64,000 nucleotides of DNA from Hemerocallis citrina (GCA_017893485.1 CM030363.1:107131073-107195072), one strand, 5' to 3'. Positions 1-12,982 are shown, numbered from the stretch's first letter. Notes: generated from the sequence alone by a model not told the origin. Translations and numbers: made by a program.

Positions 1-688
1 CTTGTTACATGATTCATTTTTCTCGATTGGTTATAGTTTGAGACTTGTTCCAGTTGTCATTTGCATTACAGTTGGTCATGTTGTATTACAATTACATCGC
101 CAGTTCTTGTTTTCCTTCTTGTTCAGTTTTGTTTATTTCTTGTTATATATATTGTTTCTCGTTTTCATGTTTGTTTCATATTTGAATTGCCAGTTCTTAT
201 TGCTTTCCCTGTTAAATCTGCTTCTTCTCCTATTTTGCTTGTTACTACTTGCGGTCTGTGACTTACTCTAACAGACCTCCCCCATCATCCACCCAACTCT
301 AGATGTGGATATTGCAGGTACCGAAGAGGGATTGACCAAAAGACTTGGTGAACAACTCTTTTAGAGAATTAAGTCAAATCTTTGCATGCATTAATAATCT
401 TATTTCATGCTTCTCCTAGTTACAATTGTTGCTATTTTATATACAATTTATTCTAGGTGTTTTTTACCCGAAGTTTTTTTTTCTTCCAGATGTTGGTTAG
501 TTTGTGAGAAATTTCATGGATTATTCATATTTATGTGATTATTCTTTCATGCGTGGTTGTGGTTACGTCTTATATTGTTGAGATTATATTGTATAGCTTA
601 TAGATGATATGATTTGGTATACTTATATCATTCGCTGGGCCGCAGTTATGTGCCTGAGTTGCTGTATAACGGGAAGCGGGGCTTGACA
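1..688 (+). repeat. Family-1 LTR copy A, 3' end only (cut by window start)
   Basis: This is the 3' part of the first of four related plus-strand LTRs. The last ~100 bp carry the family signature: a CAGCTTATRGATGATG-like block, TCATTCGCTGGGC, then GGGAAGCGGGGCTTGACA ending at 688. The same terminal block closes copies B, C and D. On the minus strand it closes both LTRs of the coding element at 27279-37450. Just upstream (about 240-370) is a second shared block, a CGGTCTGTGACTTACTCTAAC-like stretch, also present near 4600, 9550 and 13400. There is no coding sequence. The small T-rich open frames here are low-complexity and encode only hydrophobic runs. Confidence 0.8.
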
Positions 689-1704
689 TAATCTTTAATT
701 TTGTCTTATTTATTTTTCTTTCTTAAACTTTTGTCCTTCATAATTTTTTTGTGCTTTTTATGTTTACTCCTTTATTTTGCTATTACTTTGTGTATTTTAT
801 TAGTTTTAATTACTACTTATTAATCTTTATTACGACTATTATCTTCTTTTATAATTATTTCTATTTGAAAATTTTGGTTCATGTATTTACATTGATTTTA
901 CATATGCTTTGATGTTATGATACTACATTTTTTTCATTATTTTATATTGTCCTATTTATTTCAATATATTTTCAGGTGATTTTAATATTTTTACCTATAT
1001 AAATATAATATACTTTTGCACATTTTAATTTTTCTTTTATTACTATTTCTGTTTTTACAACTTATATTTAGTACCATTGCTATTACTTACTATGTACTAT
1101 TTTTTTTGTTATACTTACTCTTCACTATTAATAACTACTTATAAATTTTGGTTGCTTTTTACGTTATTTCGAATTTTATTATTCTTACATTCTTTGCTAT
1201 TTTTCACTACATATACTTTCTACTATTTACTATATACATATTATATATATTTTAACATACTTACTGCACATATTATTTTAAATTTATTTATTTACTACAT
1301 TACTGTATATTTTATAATATATTTATGTTTTTATGCTAACTTACAACACTACATATATATTTTCTCACTCGCATTCGCATTTAAGCTCATTCATATATTT
1401 TATTCCATTTTTCTTATTGCTTTCATAAATTATTTTGATTATTACTAATTTTATATTCGATATTTATTATCTATACTTTTATTTTTAATATTCCATCATT
1501 GTAAATTTCTACTTCATTTCCTACTTTACTATCCCACACTTTACTTCTATTTTTGTATCACTATTTTATTCTTTTGTACTAGTTTATACTATTTGATAAT
1601 GCTTTACAACTTATCCTATACTATTTCAACTTTATTATTTAATAGATTTATACTTATATACACTTTTACTTAACTACTTTATTATTTATACTTGCTTCTA
1701 TATC
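689..1704 (+). other. T-rich non-coding spacer 1 between LTR copies A and B
   Basis: About 1 kb of very AT-rich, T-biased sequence separates the end of LTR A (TTGACA) from the start of LTR B (TGTAACCCC). No tRNA-iMet primer binding site follows LTR A, and I see no gag or pol similarity in any frame. Its position is that of the internal domain of a non-autonomous LTR element. The 1077-1448 open frame is a low-complexity artefact rich in Y, F, I and L. Confidence 0.6.
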
Positions 1705-2279
1705 TGTAACCCCTATTTCAAATTTTTTTTCACGATTTTCTTCCGTAACTCTTTTTCCGTTCTCATTCTTGTAATTTGATCTTTGTATTTGTTTTTTTAT
1801 TATGGATTTTTGTTCATCTGAAACCAATTGTATTTCTTCAATCTATTTTCGTTATTTCGCTTGCTAAACACTAAGATTGTTTCTGTGCACAGTACTCACA
1901 TTTTTCCTGCTGTCTTGTGTATCAAAATTAGCCCATTAATAAACTTATTTATTTATCTATTTGGAGCTCAAACCCAAGCTCATCTCTTATTGAATCCTAA
2001 TCCAAATCTCTTACTGGATCCTAAACCCAAATCCACATACCCTAATTCCCACTAACAATCAATCCCTAGATTACCTCCCCATGATCCTCATATCTGCTAA
2101 CTGCACCCCCCCCATCTCATGATTCTTCTCTCACGCTCTTTCTTATTCTCTTCTTTTCCTCTCCCTCTCACGAAAAACTCAAACTCTAATTGATTAAGCT
2201 TAATTAACCCTAATCATCTAATCACCCCTCATTAATCCTTCTCTTAATCAGTCTTTCTCTCTATCTTCACCTTCACCTT

Positions 2280-2900
2280 CTTTCTCCCGAATGCCACAAC
2301 TCCCAACCCACGCCCTGACTACTTCCCTTCGCCCATCGACTTCAACTCCGTCGAGCACCCCCAGTCGCCAGCCCCTCATCGTCATCACCATCATCACCGC
2401 CACCGCACCTCCAGTCTCCATCGACCACCACCCCCTCGTCTTCCCCGTCGATTCCTCCACCCTCCATCATCACCGTCGAGCCCTCACCGTCTCCCATCGA
2501 CTCCATCTCGCAACTCCTCCTGCTTGTGACTCCAACCACGCGACCACCTCGCCGCCACCGTCGAACCTCCACGGTCGGTGCCCTCCGACCTCGACTGCAC
2601 ACTCCCACTCGAACTCACCATTCACCGAGAGCAGCGACCGCTGCCATCCCCACTCGTCGCCACCCACCGTCGACCTTACCTCCTGGACCACAACTCCCTC
2701 CTGCCTTGGTGCCGACCACCATCACAGTCATCGCCATCACCGTCCCTTGCTTTCGACTTCCAACACCCCCTTCCTTGCCTTGCTCATGCAGCTCGCTGTT
2801 TTTCCCGTCGATCTTGCTGTTGCCGATGCTGCTCTTGCCATTACTGCCGTTGCACTTACCGTTGTCGTTTGCTGCACTGCAGCTCTTGCTGTTTGCTTTT
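2280..2900. other. GC-rich, CpG-containing island inside LTR copy B
   Basis: A sharp compositional switch to GC-rich sequence dominated by CACC, CATCG and TCGTCG words, about 0.6 kb into the LTR. It keeps several long frames open on both strands, as biased composition does. Islands at the same relative place occur in copies C and D and in both element-1 LTRs, but their sequences differ. No protein domain was recognised. Confidence 0.6.
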
Positions 2901-3736
2901 CTTGTTGTGCGTGTCTAGCACATGTTATAGACTACTCAGTGTGCTCGTATTGCCGCCAGGATTCTCATACCGTTATTCTATCACATTCTGATTAATCGTC
3001 GTATAATGCAAGTCTTTTGAACCCCTTTATTATTTGCGTTCAAGAATTTCGTTGATCCCCATAAGTAGTTCATGCTTGATATATGAATACAAGTGATAAT
3101 GTATTCATCGGCGAAACCAAGTGATAATTCTCTTTTTGTGCCGTTATCTTTGACTCAAACCCATGCCTAGTATACAATTGCATATGCATGTAATATATGA
3201 ATACAAATTTAAACCATGTTATAGGGTTGATTGATGATTTGAATATTTCGATTGAATATGATTTTCATGAATTAATTGCCTTAAATTGCCTCGTAAATGT
3301 TAAAAATTCATGCTGATATTTAAGTGGAATTTACTTTTGATTAATTGCCATGAAATCGCATGCTTGCGTGCCCAATTATTGTTAATTCATATTAATCTAT
3401 TTGCTAGCCTGCTGTCTGTCTCATCCACATTTGAACCAATTGCTGTAGGAATTTGATTGAACTTTGTAAACAACAATTGTAGCTATGTGAGTCTACTTTT
3501 CAGGACATTCGATGGAACTGAATTCCAAGTTATAATGTGCAGGATATCAGATTTTTAATGCTGCTAGGTCTAGGTTTCCAGTTTCGCAGTTATATATGTA
3601 TCAACATGAATTGTTAAGTAAAAGAAATTGTTAACAGGAGAATTAAAATTTGAAATTAATTTGGTTGAGACTGGATATGACTAGGAGTCACCCTGAATTT
3701 TTGTGAAATTAATTGATAAATTTTCAGACCCGATAT

Positions 3737-3737
3737 G

Positions 3738-3797
<60 letters not shown>
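3737..3797. repeat. Compound microsatellite (AT)n(GT)n
   Basis: An uninterrupted TA repeat of about 20 bp runs directly into about 40 bp of GT repeats within LTR copy B. Confidence 0.97.
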
Positions 3798-3799
<2 letters not shown>

Positions 3800-5011
3800 C
3801 ATAACCTTTAACATGCTGCCTGAACATAAAATCAGTAAAGAATAAGATTCTTCATCTAGTTTCTGATTTCGATATGCCGTGTATATATGTATTGGAACCG
3901 GCAGAGAGTCTAGTTTCTAGAACCTCTGATGGATCTAGATTTTCTGCCCTGTAGCAACGGGAACACTTGTTTTGTCCAGCAACGTCTTGCTGTCCAGAAC
4001 GTATGCTTTGTTTTATTGAGTTGGCATAAACACTTTTGCTTTGCATGGAATAAGTAGAATCAGCTAAACCTTGCATTACACAATCTTGGCACCTTCTTGC
4101 ATGCTCAAATTAGAATGTAATAAACATTAACAACTCGAGGTATTAAGGGTTGACTTGGTAGTGAATAATCGGAGACTGTACTCGGAAAGGGTCCCTTATT
4201 GTTTACATTGATTATTGTTATGGAAGGTGGAGTATCGATTATTAATTATTGATTGTAAATTATTGTTATTGTGCAGAATACACGATCTGTAGAGTTTCCC
4301 ATTACAGTCTAAACGATCACTGTTTGCATGCGCCGAACCTGTGGTATGAGACACAGTATTACGTGCAATAGATAGGTTAATAGAATGAATAGTTACCCTA
4401 TATTGACAGTTGCATGTTTCGTCCTGAATATTGTCATCGACATTGATCATTAATTGTAACTAGTGATTATTGCATAATTAATTATAGACCCTTGACTTGA
4501 TCACCATCCTTGTTATTGCATCTAGACTTTGATCTAGTCCCTTATTCTTGATATACTATGCTTTTCTTGTTCTTTGTTTCCCACTACTTGTTGTCCGTGA
4601 CTTACTCTAATGGATATTATTTTTCTATTTTAGATCACGAGTTTGCAGGTACTCAAGGAATTCCCAAAGGACTTGGTGAGCAACACTTTTAGAGATTGGA
4701 GCTTAAGGAATAGACTGCATTGATTATCTATTTATACTATTTCAATTTTAACATTGCCATTATTATTGTACTTTGTTTCCCGGCCTGTTGACCCGAAGTT
4801 TGTTATTATCCCAGATGTTGGATATTATGTTAAGAATTATTTCATTGATTATTGCAGTCATTCGTAGTTTATGTGATTATTCACTCTTGTGTGGTTGTGA
4901 CTATATTCATTGTTGAGTTAGACTGATACAGCTTATGGATGATGCTTACATCATTCGCTAGGCTTTTTTTATGTGCTCGTATTACTGTATTTTGGGAAGT
5001 GGAGCATGACA

Positions 5012-5889
5012 ATATCTATTCTATATGCGTTCTGAATATTTTATTTTGTTTTTCAGCCTATTTTATTATTGTTTACTGTTAACTATTTTGCTATCTTGAT
5101 ATTATTATTTTGTATATATCCTTTACCTTTATTTTGTATATCTATTCTATATTATTATTATTTTGTATTTTTACAATGTTTCATTTTATTTTATATATAT
5201 ATATATATATATATATTTTGCTAACTTATCTTATATTTGGCTGCTACCCATATAATATAACATTTATCATTTATACTTTTATTTATTATTTGTATTTTAT
5301 TTCTATATAATTAATATTCTATATTATTACTTTTACTATTAGTATATTTGTTACTGCTACAACTTCTTATAGTTTTCATATTATAATATTATTTATTTTG
5401 TTATATAGTTTTTACGCTTATTTACGTATAAAATATTATATGTTAATTTTCTTTCTACCCATGACAATTTAAAAATTTTATCCAACATCTTTCCCTTAAA
5501 TTGCTACTTTCTTTTATCTCTCAGTATATGTAATCTTAGTTTAGTTTACAATTTTACTCATTCTATTCATCACGTTCTCTTTTAGTTGACTTCTCTCTTG
5601 AATTTTTCAAATTCATATTATCTATTACTAACTATCTTTTAATTATTATACTATTCTCAATTATTTATTAGTTTGCTTTATATTTCAATATTTTAATTTT
5701 TATACTATTTATTTCTTTATTATAATACTACTCTTTTTATCATAGCAAAATTTTATGCTACTTAATCTTTATTTTCGCTCTTAGTCTATATTGTTTTCAA
5801 ATTTTCCCTAGTTCATCACAATTTATCTATACTATTTCAATTCTTCTATTCTTTCTAGTATTTTGTTCTTAGTTGTCTAAATTCTTTTT
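5012..5889 (+). other. T-rich non-coding spacer 2 between LTR copies B and C
   Basis: This is 878 bp of AT-rich sequence between the TGACA end of copy B and the TGTAATCCC start of copy C, including a (TA)n run at about 5191-5216. It resembles spacers 1 and 3 in composition and in short phrases such as TTTACT and TTTTGCTAT. No PBS, gag or pol similarity is visible. Confidence 0.6.
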
Positions 5890-6059
5890 TGTAATCCCTG
5901 TTTTCCTAAATACGTATTTTTTGTGTATTTCCTGTATTGAAAATTTTTGTAAAATAGTTTTCCGCTTTCAAATTCTTTTTTAAAAATGTATTTTTGAATT
6001 TTCCATTAAAGCCTATTTTTTTATCAATAATTTTATTTGTAACTATTTCCTATGATTTT

Positions 6060-6238
6060 TATACAAATATTATTATTTTTATTATTACTTTGATTTCTAT
6101 TATTGTTACTATTACTGTTATTATTATTACTATTATTATCTTTTATCATTTTTCTTCTTATTATTATTGTTATCAGTATTATTATTAATACTGTTATTTT
6201 TAATACTATTATAATTGTTATTGTTATTGTTATTGTTA

Positions 6239-6276
<38 letters not shown>

Positions 6277-6285
6277 TCTATAAAA
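6060..6285. repeat. TTA/ATT-type low-complexity expansion
   Basis: Degenerate trinucleotide repeats (ATT/TTA, with GTTATT hexamers near 6210-6245 and pure TTA near 6245-6280). The overlapping I- and L-rich frames are by-products. Confidence 0.95.
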
Positions 6286-6504
6286 TCCTAATTTTATATT
6301 TTTATTGGTTATTTTATTTTACCAAAACCCGGAACCCTATTTAAAACTCTATCCTATATTCCCTATTGGATCTTTTCTAACCAATAACCCATTAGCTTTA
6401 CCCTAATACCCTGTTATAAATCCCTAAACCCATTAGACACCTCAAACCCGGTAACCCTACCCGTTAACCCATCTGCTTAAACCGAAACCCTATCTACTCT
6501 CTAC

Positions 6505-6517
6505 CCTATATATATAC
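6505..6517 (+). promoter_or_regulatory. TATA-like box of LTR copy C
   Basis: CCCTATATATATACCC lies about 0.6 kb into the LTR and immediately upstream of the GC-rich island, the same arrangement as in copy D and in element 1. This is the likely pol II promoter core, marking the U3/R boundary. Function is inferred from position and motif only. Confidence 0.5.
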
Positions 6518-6559
6518 CCACATATTTTCAGTTATTCACATTCCCCCTCACACAAAAAC

Positions 6560-7060
6560 CTTGTCGCCTATACTCCTTCAACCCCCCTGAACCCACTCCT
6601 GATCCTCCTTCTCCTCCCTGTGCCCTCTCTCTTCCGTCTAGCCCCCGTGCTTCTTGTGCAGCACCGCATCTCCCAGCGACCTCCCTGCCACCCTGCTTCG
6701 CCCCAACGACAGCGGCGAAGCACTACCTCGACAGCACCAGCACTCTCATCCTCTCCTCGTCCCTATGCTCCATCCACCAGTTGCACAACCCTGCGACCCC
6801 AACGATAGCACCAGACTGTGGCAGCCTCCTTCTTCGTAGCACCAGCAGTTGGAAGCCCCGGCGACCCCTTGTCGCGACTCCTCAGATGACAGCAAACGAC
6901 CGCCTTGTGGCTCCATCAGCCAGTCGACAGAAGCAACCTCTGCCCTGGTCCACTCCCTGTCGCGATGCCAACCCTTTGTCATTGTCCCCTGGCCGCCGCC
7001 AGCCAGCCCTCGCATCGCCACCGTCCGCCATCATGCCTGTACCAAAGTTCCATTGCTGGT
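6560..7060. other. GC-rich island inside LTR copy C
   Basis: A switch to GC-rich sequence (CCAGCGACC, CCCCGGCGACC and similar) right after the TATA-like box. The short frames on both strands look compositional. Sequence differs from the islands in copies B and D although the flanks are related. Confidence 0.55.
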
Positions 7061-7084
7061 AGATTGGGTTTTCATTATCTTTGA

Positions 7085-7347
7085 TTGTGAGCCGTCCGAT
7101 TGAATTGATCATCATGTCCCTTTGATTGATTGATCCTGGCCACTGATCACCCGTGATCTTGATCTCTTGATCTCAGCTGTCGATTGCTTGATCCTTTGAT
7201 CTCGACCATCGGATCTGCTTGATCACCATCGTCATCATCATCTTCATCATCTGATCTGGATTGTCCGATCTTGTTGATCTTGATCTTGATCTTCGATCTC
7301 AGTCGTCGATTGCTTGATCCCTTGATCTTGACCATCGGATTGGCTTG

Positions 7348-7389
<42 letters not shown>

Positions 7390-7450
7390 TGATCTGGACC
7401 GTCTGATCTTGTTGTTGTTGATATTGATCTTGATCTACGGTCTCAGCCAT
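7085..7450. repeat. GATC-dense tandem repeat with (ATC)n tract
   Basis: A module of about 126 bp (GATCTCAG..GTCGATTGCTTGATCC..TTGATC..GACCATCGGAT) occurs at about 7169 and again at about 7295, with a partial third start near 7438. The tetramer GATC appears roughly every 10-15 bp. A pure ATC run lies at 7349-7389. Confidence 0.85.
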
Positions 7451-9993
7451 CCGATTGTGTTCGTGGTTCATGTTCGATAGTTCATGAGTTCGTTTCCCGG
7501 GAATCCGTTCCCGTTATTCTTGCTTCGTCGTTTTCATCGTCGTCTTTCTAACAAGTAACTTGTATTCTTTTCTTTGTGTAATATAAGTACTAAATACTGC
7601 CTGTAGTGCAGTTGTGTTCTAGAGACAACTCTTGTGTGAAACCCCTGTTGTATATTGTCTCTTTTGTGTTGACCCACCCGTAGTTGCCACATGACACACA
7701 TGACATTAAATAACTTAGGGATGACCACTTCTTGTTGTATACGTGCATGTTGTCCATGACTTGTTGTGTGATCTTGTATACTTGATGTTTTATTTGTAGT
7801 ATGACTTGTTGTAGACCTGTTAAAATACCCTATATCATGTTGCATGGACATCTAGTATATCCTATTTCATGTTTGGTTGTGTTTTGGATGAGTTTCATAT
7901 GAACTAGTTAATTTTGTGCATGAAGGATATTTTCTGTTTTGCCGGTGTCCCATTTTAGCTCGATATTTTAGACCCTATTAAGCTCAGTATATGAAAAATA
8001 TTTGTGAACATGAACTGTAGGAAATTATTTCTATTTTCCAACCCTTCTGATAGATCTCAGTTTCTATTTACAAGTTGTGAGTTATGTCTATTTTAATACA
8101 GAGGTGTAGAGATATCTCCATATTTTTCTTTTCTATGAATTCTGAAGAGTAATCTATTTTTATCATAATGTTAAAAGTATTATTTTGATCCAATATTTTG
8201 CACAATACAACTAGAATTTATAGGTATTAACCCAAATTTCTTTGGACTTATTTGATGATTTTTACAAACCGTTCTATGTTTCCAAACAGTTACTATACAT
8301 GCAGAATTTTCATACTGTTCAGTAAAGAACCTGATTTTTGACCTAATTCTACTTGCTGTTTGTAAAATATTTGTGAATATGAAAGTTAGCCTTCTGTGTC
8401 TATTTTATCACCCTTTTGGCGGATTTGGATTTCGGTTTATGGTTTGTGAGATATTATTGTTTTCGTACTGCAGTGTTTATAATTCCAGATTTACAAAACT
8501 ACTACATCTTGATGTTTTCTTATTTCTGTTGAGAAAACTATTTATATTGAAAAATTATGAAACTTTATATTCTGATCTGCACGTATAGGGGAATACCCCA
8601 GATTTTTCGTGGATTTAATTGATGAGTTTTCATGCTGTTTTCCTGACTTTGAATACAAACTTCTGATTTCTGGCTGAACGTATTTTCTGGATTCAAATCA
8701 GTTTTGAGACTTGTTTTTGTGAAATACCATTTGAATTATATATATTTGCTGGATTCGGTCGGGATTCTATTTTCTAGGTTTTCTGACAGATCTAGATTTT
8801 CATTCCTGTGGTAGCGGGAATCTCAGTTTTAGTGCAGCAACGTCTTGTTGTTCAGAATTGGCATTTTGCTATGTTTGAATATTTGCTTGTTGTTTCTTGC
8901 ATTTTGTGATTTATAACATGTTCCTTGCATCATATAAGCTCTTGATACATCCTTGTCTTGTCCTGATTTTTTTCTCGTTATCTTTTGATCATGTGTATTT
9001 TGTAATAAAAAGTAACAAGCCGGGGTTAAGGGAAAAATCTAGTAGTGGACAATATAGAAAAATGTACTTTGAAGGGGGCCCGTGTTTCCCTCATTTGGTT
9101 ACATGATATGATTTGGATTACATTTAGAATTTGGTATATGATTTAGTTAATTTGAAATTTGGTATATGATTTGGTTAATATGATTTGGATTACTTGTTAC
9201 CTGAGTACACGGTCCTGCAGAATCTCCTACAAAATATAAGTAAAACTTGTTTGAATGTAGCAACCATGTGGTAAAAGTATGGACACATGAAGTGCTATCT
9301 AGATAGTAATAAATACAAGACTTGACATTGCATAATACATGATACATGAATACATGTTACATGCTTGCCCGTTACATGTTTACCTGCTTACTTGACACTT
9401 GATATATGTTACCTGTACCTGTTAGTATATCATGTTACTTAATTTTGTTTCATGATTCATGTTAGTTGTTCTATTTTGTTGCCATATCTATTCCATGCTA
9501 TGTTGTTTATTTCTTTTTCCCGTACTTGTATCTTGTACTACAAGCGGCTCGTAACTTGCATTGACAGGAGTTTTGTTTTCTTTTTTCTCTTCCTGCAATT
9601 TGCTAAATTGCAGATTTTGGAGATCAGCTGCTAGATAGAGTCGGTGATATGAGATACTAGCTGCTGGAATTTTTTATTATTATTTCTTGTTGTTTATGTT
9701 GAACAATTGTATTTTGCTACTTGGATTTATTTGTATTTGGGCAATGAGACCCAAGATTATTGACTTGTTCAAATCTGGTTTATTTGAGATTATTATATTT
9801 TGGTTTTAAGTAAATTCCTGTTGGTATATTGATTCATATATGCATGCGTGGTTGACTTCTCTTGCTTCCGACTATGATTATTTTTGTGAAATGTTGAAAA
9901 GATCCTAACAGCTTATGGATGATGAAAATTATTCGCTGGACTTAGTCACGTATCCGTATTCTGTATTCTCTTTTTGGGAAGCGGGGCGTGACA

Positions 9994-10758
9994 TTTTTGC
10001 ATTTTTACTATAATCTAATAAGCTAAGCCTTCTATTTTTAACTTTTTTCTTCATATACTTTATATGTTTACTTTGTATTTTAACTGTGTTAATTTCATTA
10101 TATTTCTAACTATCTTTCTTTTTAACTCTTTTACTACTTTAGTCATGAATCTCTACATTCTTTTTTAAACTAATTTTTTTTTTTATAACCTCTGTGTGTT
10201 TATCTCCTTTTCACTATAATCTTTATTAACTTTTTCCTTCAAGTATATTTTTCATTCTATTTGTTATTACTTTCATTAATTTTGCTTACTAAGCTTATTA
10301 TCAATTTATTAAAACATCTATTTGACTATGCTTTTCTTTATTCTTTCCAATTTATGGTGTTTTTCAATTTCTTTCACAATTGATTACTTAATCTATATTT
10401 CCTTTTTGCTATATTATCTAATACTTATCATACTTTTATTTTGTAGGAAAATTTCTTCCCATCCATATCATCTTTCACTATCACATTTCTTTTCCACAAA
10501 TTTTGTGGTTCGTTTAATATTTCTGTATATTTATTCTTGTTAATCTCTTTTACTTTGTATTCTTTTCAACTTTGAATATCTTACTTGATAATCATATTTT
10601 CTTATATATCTATTTAATTTTAAGTTTATTTTATTTTCCACATTATGTATTTTGATAATATGTTTATTTTTCAAATTCTTTATATGGTTTGTTCAAAATA
10701 CAACTTTACCCTAGTAAGTTCTAAGGACAGAACTTTTTAATTGGGGGAAGAGTGTACC
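9994..10758 (+). other. T-rich spacer 3 with a recognisable pre-LTR (PPT-like) end
   Basis: This is 765 bp of T-rich, non-coding sequence between copies C and D. Its last ~45 bp (about 10714-10758) read TTCTAAGGACAGAAC...TTGGGGGAAGAGTGTACC and abut the TGTAACCCC start of copy D. That arrangement closely parallels the sequence before the 3' LTR of element 3 (GGACAGAACTC...AGAGGGAGTGA, 55141-55169) and the GAGGACAAAATTTT block before the element-1 3' LTR. So copy D is preceded by a genuine retrotransposon internal 3' end, and the spacer is a collapsed internal domain. Confidence 0.6.
10741..10757 (+). promoter_or_regulatory. Polypurine-tract-like sequence before LTR copy D
   Basis: TTGGGGGAAGAG directly upstream of an LTR start fits the plus-strand primer (PPT) of an LTR retrotransposon. 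It is the best evidence that the spacer is an internal domain and not unrelated filler. Confidence 0.55.
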
Positions 10759-11102
10759 TGTAACCCCTGTTTCAATTATTGTATTTTTTTCTTCTGTATA
10801 TTTATTCATTGTACTCTTCTTTGTTCAATTGTGAACCTTGTATTTGATTTTTCTCTCTTAATGAAATTCATTGTTGCTTCGACTCAAATTTTGTTTCCCA
10901 TCTGATTAAATTAAAATTTTCCTTTCTACCCTAAATCATTATTTTCTTGATAATTTGACTAATTCAAAATCATCTAAATTTATGGACTAATTTATTTTAT
11001 TAAATGAATTTTTCCTTCATGGACCATTATTCTCTACCCGGAATCCAATTGCCCAATCCCCTATTGTTTTCCCTACCCAATAGCCCAAACCTCTATCCTA
11101 CC

Positions 11103-11112
11103 TTATATATAA
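11103..11112 (+). promoter_or_regulatory. TATA-like box of LTR copy D
   Basis: TTATATATAA lies about 345 bp into the LTR, just upstream of the GC-rich island. The position matches copy C and element 1. A promoter role is inferred. Confidence 0.5.
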
Positions 11113-11154
11113 CCCTATGTAAACCCTAGCCCTAACTAACCCTATTCCCTGTTG

Positions 11155-11600
11155 AAACCCCCATTGCAACCACCCTCATCCCGACATCCAGTCGAGCCAC
11201 CCCGATCGCCATCTCTAGCCCCATCATCCTCGTTTTCATCCACTCACCACCATTCCATCCCTGCTCCCTGTTGACCTCCTCGAGTGCACCCGAGCACCCT
11301 CAACCCATCGTCAACCTCCACCTCATCGAACCCATCTCACCTCATCACCTCCTTGCGAGCCCTGCCTCCGATCACCGTACCGCTGTCAGCCGTCGACAGC
11401 AGCCGTCGACGTTAACTAGTCGACTGCCGAAGTGCACCGTCGTCCGGATCGCCACCTACCTCTGCCATCGAGCCGGTCCCCGAGCCGCTACCTCTTTGTG
11501 TTCGTTTCGTGGGTTGCACGTGCTATTGCTTCTACGTGCACTGCACATGTTGTTCGTCATTGCACGTGTTCCACTCATCGTCGTCCGTCTCACAATACGA
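11155..11600. other. GC-rich island inside LTR copy D
   Basis: A CpG-containing segment (GTCGAC, CCGTCGTCCGG and similar) downstream of the TATA-like box. Frames on both strands are open by composition, with no recognised domain. Confidence 0.55.
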
Positions 11601-12918
11601 TCAGGCAAGTATTCTTTTGTGCGGATTTTATTGTATCCCGTACAAGCAATTTCTTGAAAATTTGCAAGTAGGTTCATCATAGTTCAATTCAGATCTCATG
11701 TTATTTGTGTTGAAATATTTTGATCCGCCGATACTTGATCCATTTCGATCCTAGCAATTTTTCATCATAGAAATACCATGTTAGTCTATAATTGCATGAA
11801 TGACACGACACATGACAAAACAACCCTATATATATGCATATATGAACCATTAGGAATGGATAGTATACCTTGGTTTTATGTGTTTGTGTGAAATATTGGA
11901 ATATGATGTTGTGACCATGATAGTAATTTTCCCCATCTTAAAAATGTTAAAACCCTGCTTGAGTTGCTGAGGTGATACTTCAATTATTTCTAGTTGAGAT
12001 TCTTTAATTGTTTGAACAAAAATCAAGTAATTATGAAACATGTAAGTTCTGGAATACAGCTATCCTGTTCTTACTTGATGACTTAGACCCTGTTAGTGAC
12101 AAATTATTGAGTTGGTTTCTAAATATGGATTGTAGCCCCATGTGTCTAGTTTTTAGAAAATTTGACAGAATCGAATTTTGAGTTATGTTTTGTGAGATAT
12201 TGCTTTTTTAGTACTACTGAGTCTCGATTTTCAGATTCACAAATTCACTGTATCACCCTACTTTACAATTTCATTTGAACATGTTACCAGTAGAATAATA
12301 ATATGAAATTTATCTTGCTGAGACTAGACATGCTAGGGAATCACCCAAAATTTTTCTAGATTTATTTGATGAGTTTTCAGACATGATTCATGCATGTGAA
12401 CACAACTTTAAGAATTCTGGCTAAACACAAAATCTATGTAGAATGTTGATTTGAACCCAGTTGTTGTAACTTTTATATATCATGTGTATATGCACTGGAA
12501 CCGGCAAAGAGTCTTATTTCTAGAACTTCTGACAGATTAAGATTTTCATTTATGTAGCTACGAGAATTTTAGTTTTGGTGCAGCAATGTCCTACTGTCCA
12601 GAATTGAAATTCTTGTTGTTTTTTATAACTATAAGTTGATTGACATCTGAATATGTGTTCTACCCAATCCGAACTTGTTTCCTATTTCCTATCATGTTTA
12701 CTTGCCCTGTTTATGCACCTTCATGCCTGTTTTGATAATAATAATAATTAATAAGGTGGGGTTTAAGGGAAAGATTTAGTAGTGGGCAATATAGGAAATG
12801 TACTGGGCAGGGGAGCCAGTAGGCCCCTTCTGTTTTTGCAGGAATACATGATTACATTGTTCGTGTGTCTGTTATTTGTTATATGATTCCTGACTGCATT
12901 CTTCCCTATAGGAAGGTG

Positions 12919-12982
12919 TACTTGGAAGGGGGACCCTTAGGTCTCATCTGTACTTGGAAGGGGGACCCTTAGGTCTCATCTG
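12919..12982. repeat. Perfect 32-bp tandem duplication
   Basis: The 32-bp unit beginning TACTTGGAAGGGGGACCC and ending CTCATCTG is present twice in direct succession (12919-12950 and 12951-12982) with no difference, so the duplication is recent. Confidence 0.95.

Larger units (their letters stand above)
1705..5011 (+). repeat. Family-1 LTR copy B, complete, ~3.3 kb
   Basis: The LTR runs from TGTAACCCC at 1705 to GGAGCATGACA at 5011, so it has TG...CA ends. Internal landmarks in order are: an AT-rich head; a GC-rich, pyrimidine-strand segment at about 2280-2900; an AT/GT microsatellite at about 3738-3797; a block around 3880-4000 (GGAACCGGCAGAGAGTC) that recurs in copy D near 12500 and, inverted, in element 1 near 28600; and the conserved terminal block from about 4570. 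I found no clear TATA box. The frames at 2291-2995 and overlaps are simple-sequence frames rich in S, T, P and H, not a recognisable protein. Confidence 0.75.
5890..9993 (+). repeat. Family-1 LTR copy C, ~4.1 kb
   Basis: It begins TGTAATCCCTG at 5890 and ends GGGAAGCGGGGCGTGACA at 9993. In order it contains a long TTA/ATT-rich stretch (about 6060-6285), a TATA-like box at 6505, a GC-rich island (about 6560-7060), a GATC-dense tandem repeat (about 7085-7450) found only in this copy, a conserved middle including the 8770-8860 block shared with copies B and D, and the conserved terminus from about 9530. The extra length relative to B and D is largely explained by the GATC block and the TTA expansion. 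I saw no protein-coding similarity. Confidence 0.75.

Noticed and set aside
1077..1448. 123-codon hydrophobic frame that looks like a membrane protein
   Set aside because: Product of T-rich low-complexity spacer DNA. Similar frames appear in every T-rich tract here.
2291..2995. 234-codon plus-strand open frame and overlapping frames on both strands
   Set aside because: It lies wholly inside the GC-rich island of an LTR. The protein is low-complexity, rich in S, T, P and H, and frames are open on both strands, as expected from biased composition. No domain, no conservation in copies C and D.
11271..11680. 128-codon frame in LTR copy D as a candidate host gene
   Set aside because: Same situation: GC-rich LTR island with overlapping frames on both strands and no equivalent protein in sister LTRs.
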